Assembly: GCA_019828595.1 (NCBI GenBank)
Contig: JAHQRK010000014.1
Coordinates: forward strand, 1,736,001 to 1,800,000
DNA length: 64,000 nucleotides
From: Aphanomyces cochlioides
Taxonomy: Eukaryota; Oomycota; Saprolegniomycetes; Saprolegniales; Verrucalvaceae
Direction of reading: 5' to 3'
The notes under the pieces were generated by a model. That model was not told the origin of the DNA. It did not search any database and was given only the letters and a program-made list of their open reading frames with translations. Position numbers and translations under genes: made by a program. The first letter of the stretch is position 1, and every line of letters begins with the position of its first letter. Below are positions 63,071 to 64,000 of this stretch, piece by piece.

Positions 63071-63726
63071 TTTAACAAATGACTGCTAGCCAGTTTTCTG
63101 TGGCCACGAGGTCGACAATTTCTCAAAACTTCCAGTGTATGAAAAACATTTGATTTTTGTATGGTGTGTGCGATCCAATCAATGTTCTGGAAACTTTATC
63201 GGACATCTTTCCGAAAAAAAGCCCACAGAATCTATACTTTCCCTATAAAATTCAGAGAATGTGGTGTCGATATTTGTTTACCTTATACCATTATACGTTC
63301 TATTCATTTATAACAACAAATTTTACAAAGTTTGTACTTATACCACCATTAAACTGTGTTAATTTATAACTTATATCTAACAATATGGTGTCGCCAGTAT
63401 GATGAACCACCGAAACCAAGCTTTTGACAAACTCCCCTTCCTTTCCTGTCTTCAGCAACATGGACGAGGAAAGTCTGTCGCGATTGCGCTGGATGTCATG
63501 CGGTGGATGAGGCTATTGCAACCACGGTGGCGGTCACGCCCACCGGTAACGTTGTGGGTGTCAATAGAGACTTTTCGAAATTTCGTTGAGTTTGAGTTTG
63601 ACAGCAGAAACGATTTTGATTGGACAAAACAAAACATATGTTTCTTCTTGAGAATTGATGGGGGTGTTTTGTTGAGTTAAATGGCTTTGACTCAAAAGAA
63701 CTTTGACTTCGAACAGAAGAGTTTCA
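63071..63726. other. AT-rich intergenic region
   Basis: The stretch 63150-63400 is strongly AT-rich with no gene. Presumably contains the flank between the Crypton and the next transposon. Confidence 0.5.
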
Positions 63727-64000
63727 ATGGCATTCGTCGCGCCAAAGATGGGACCCATGGAAGCAATGCTCTTCGTATGGCAATTATACATCTTGTACAG
63801 AGGTAATTCTCGTCGTTTCTTACTCCTCTTCAAAGCTATGGAGGAAAACAAGCTGTTCCGTCTCACAAGTGGGCGGATTGATTTCTCCAATTCCTTCGAC
63901 ATGCGTCTCGATGATACCACTGCTATTGAACGATACCGCTTTACTATTACTCAGTTGGATGAATTGCCGATCAAACTTGGCTTAGATCAGTTTGTTACAA
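63727..64000 (+). CDS. Harbinger-like transposase, N-terminal part (cut by window end)
   Basis: Open frame of 91 codons from the ATG at 63727 to the window edge. The N-terminal pattern (RRFLLLFKAMEENKLFRL then RYRFTITQLDELPIKLGL) resembles the N-terminal helical part of the Harbinger transposase at 51765 (NFRFKIAEIYELIVLLRLP). It is probably a second, different copy of the same class. Completeness cannot be judged here. Confidence 0.5.
   Translation, partial: MAFVAPKMGPMEAMLFVWQLYILYRGNSRRFLLLFKAMEENKLFRLTSGRIDFSNSFDMRLDDTTAIERYRFTITQLDELPIKLGLDQFVT

Noticed and set aside
63561..63920. Minus-strand frame (119 codons) near the window end
   Set aside because: The overlapping plus-strand frame shows transposase-like conservation; the minus reading does not.
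1..64000. CRISPR arrays, bacterial operons, ribosome binding sites, rRNA or tRNA genes
   Set aside because: The DNA is eukaryotic with spliced genes; no regularly spaced repeats were seen, and no tRNA or rRNA could be recognised by eye (a tRNA scan would be decisive).

Overview
The window looks like nuclear DNA of a flagellated, protist-type eukaryote, most probably a saprolegnialean oomycete. Almost every gene is split by tiny introns (mostly 39-51 nt, GT...TAG). Genes sit tens of bases apart on both strands. There are ciliary genes (CFAP99, IFT88), families expanded in oomycetes (GCC2/GCC3-type cysteine repeats, WRKY19-like CxxxGC...HGGG zinc repeats, EDR2-like START proteins), and Crypton and PIF/Harbinger DNA transposons. 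The lineage is inferred from this content; no rRNA or species marker is present. Exon borders were read by hand by demanding GT/AG ends, continuous phase and family or paralogue conservation.

Region 1 (1-7.5 kb): three tandem membrane-anchored purple acid phosphatase-like genes, then an SS18/GIF-type (SSXT) chromatin co-activator on the opposite strand. Region 2 (8-15 kb): a tandem pair of DUF4436-type membrane proteins sharing a 911-bp block with no difference seen, interleaved with three minus-strand paralogues of an unnamed ~132-residue family. Region 3 (15.7-24 kb): a 23-exon secreted cysteine-repeat protein, a mitochondrial carrier, and two zinc-repeat genes, the second frameshifted.

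Region 4 (25-36.4 kb): CFAP99, a mitochondrial NAD+ carrier (SLC25A51 type), a 25-exon secreted Kelch/EGF protein, and IFT88. Region 5 (36.4-48.7 kb): a signalling block with a DUF1475-like membrane protein, a six-TM class I cyclic-nucleotide phosphodiesterase, a very long WW/EF-hand/IQ/ankyrin protein, and a PH-TM hairpin-START-EDR2 lipid-binding protein. Region 6 (49.8-53 kb): a two-gene PIF/Harbinger transposon with a broken transposase, abutting a coiled-coil membrane protein gene.

Region 7 (53.3-60 kb): secretory and chaperone genes: a thioredoxin-fold ER protein ending in KDEL, an ankyrin protein, Sec63 divergent from a soluble J-protein, and a Nudix hydrolase. Region 8 (60-64 kb): a decayed Crypton tyrosine-recombinase element and the start of another Harbinger-like transposase.

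Two short motifs recur in the AT-rich intergenic islands: clustered CCAAT boxes (often GCCAATCAAA) and the palindrome ATCCGGAT, the latter 30-65 bp upstream of three start codons. These are the best candidates for undescribed regulatory signals. The best candidate novel gene family is the ~132-residue trio in region 2.
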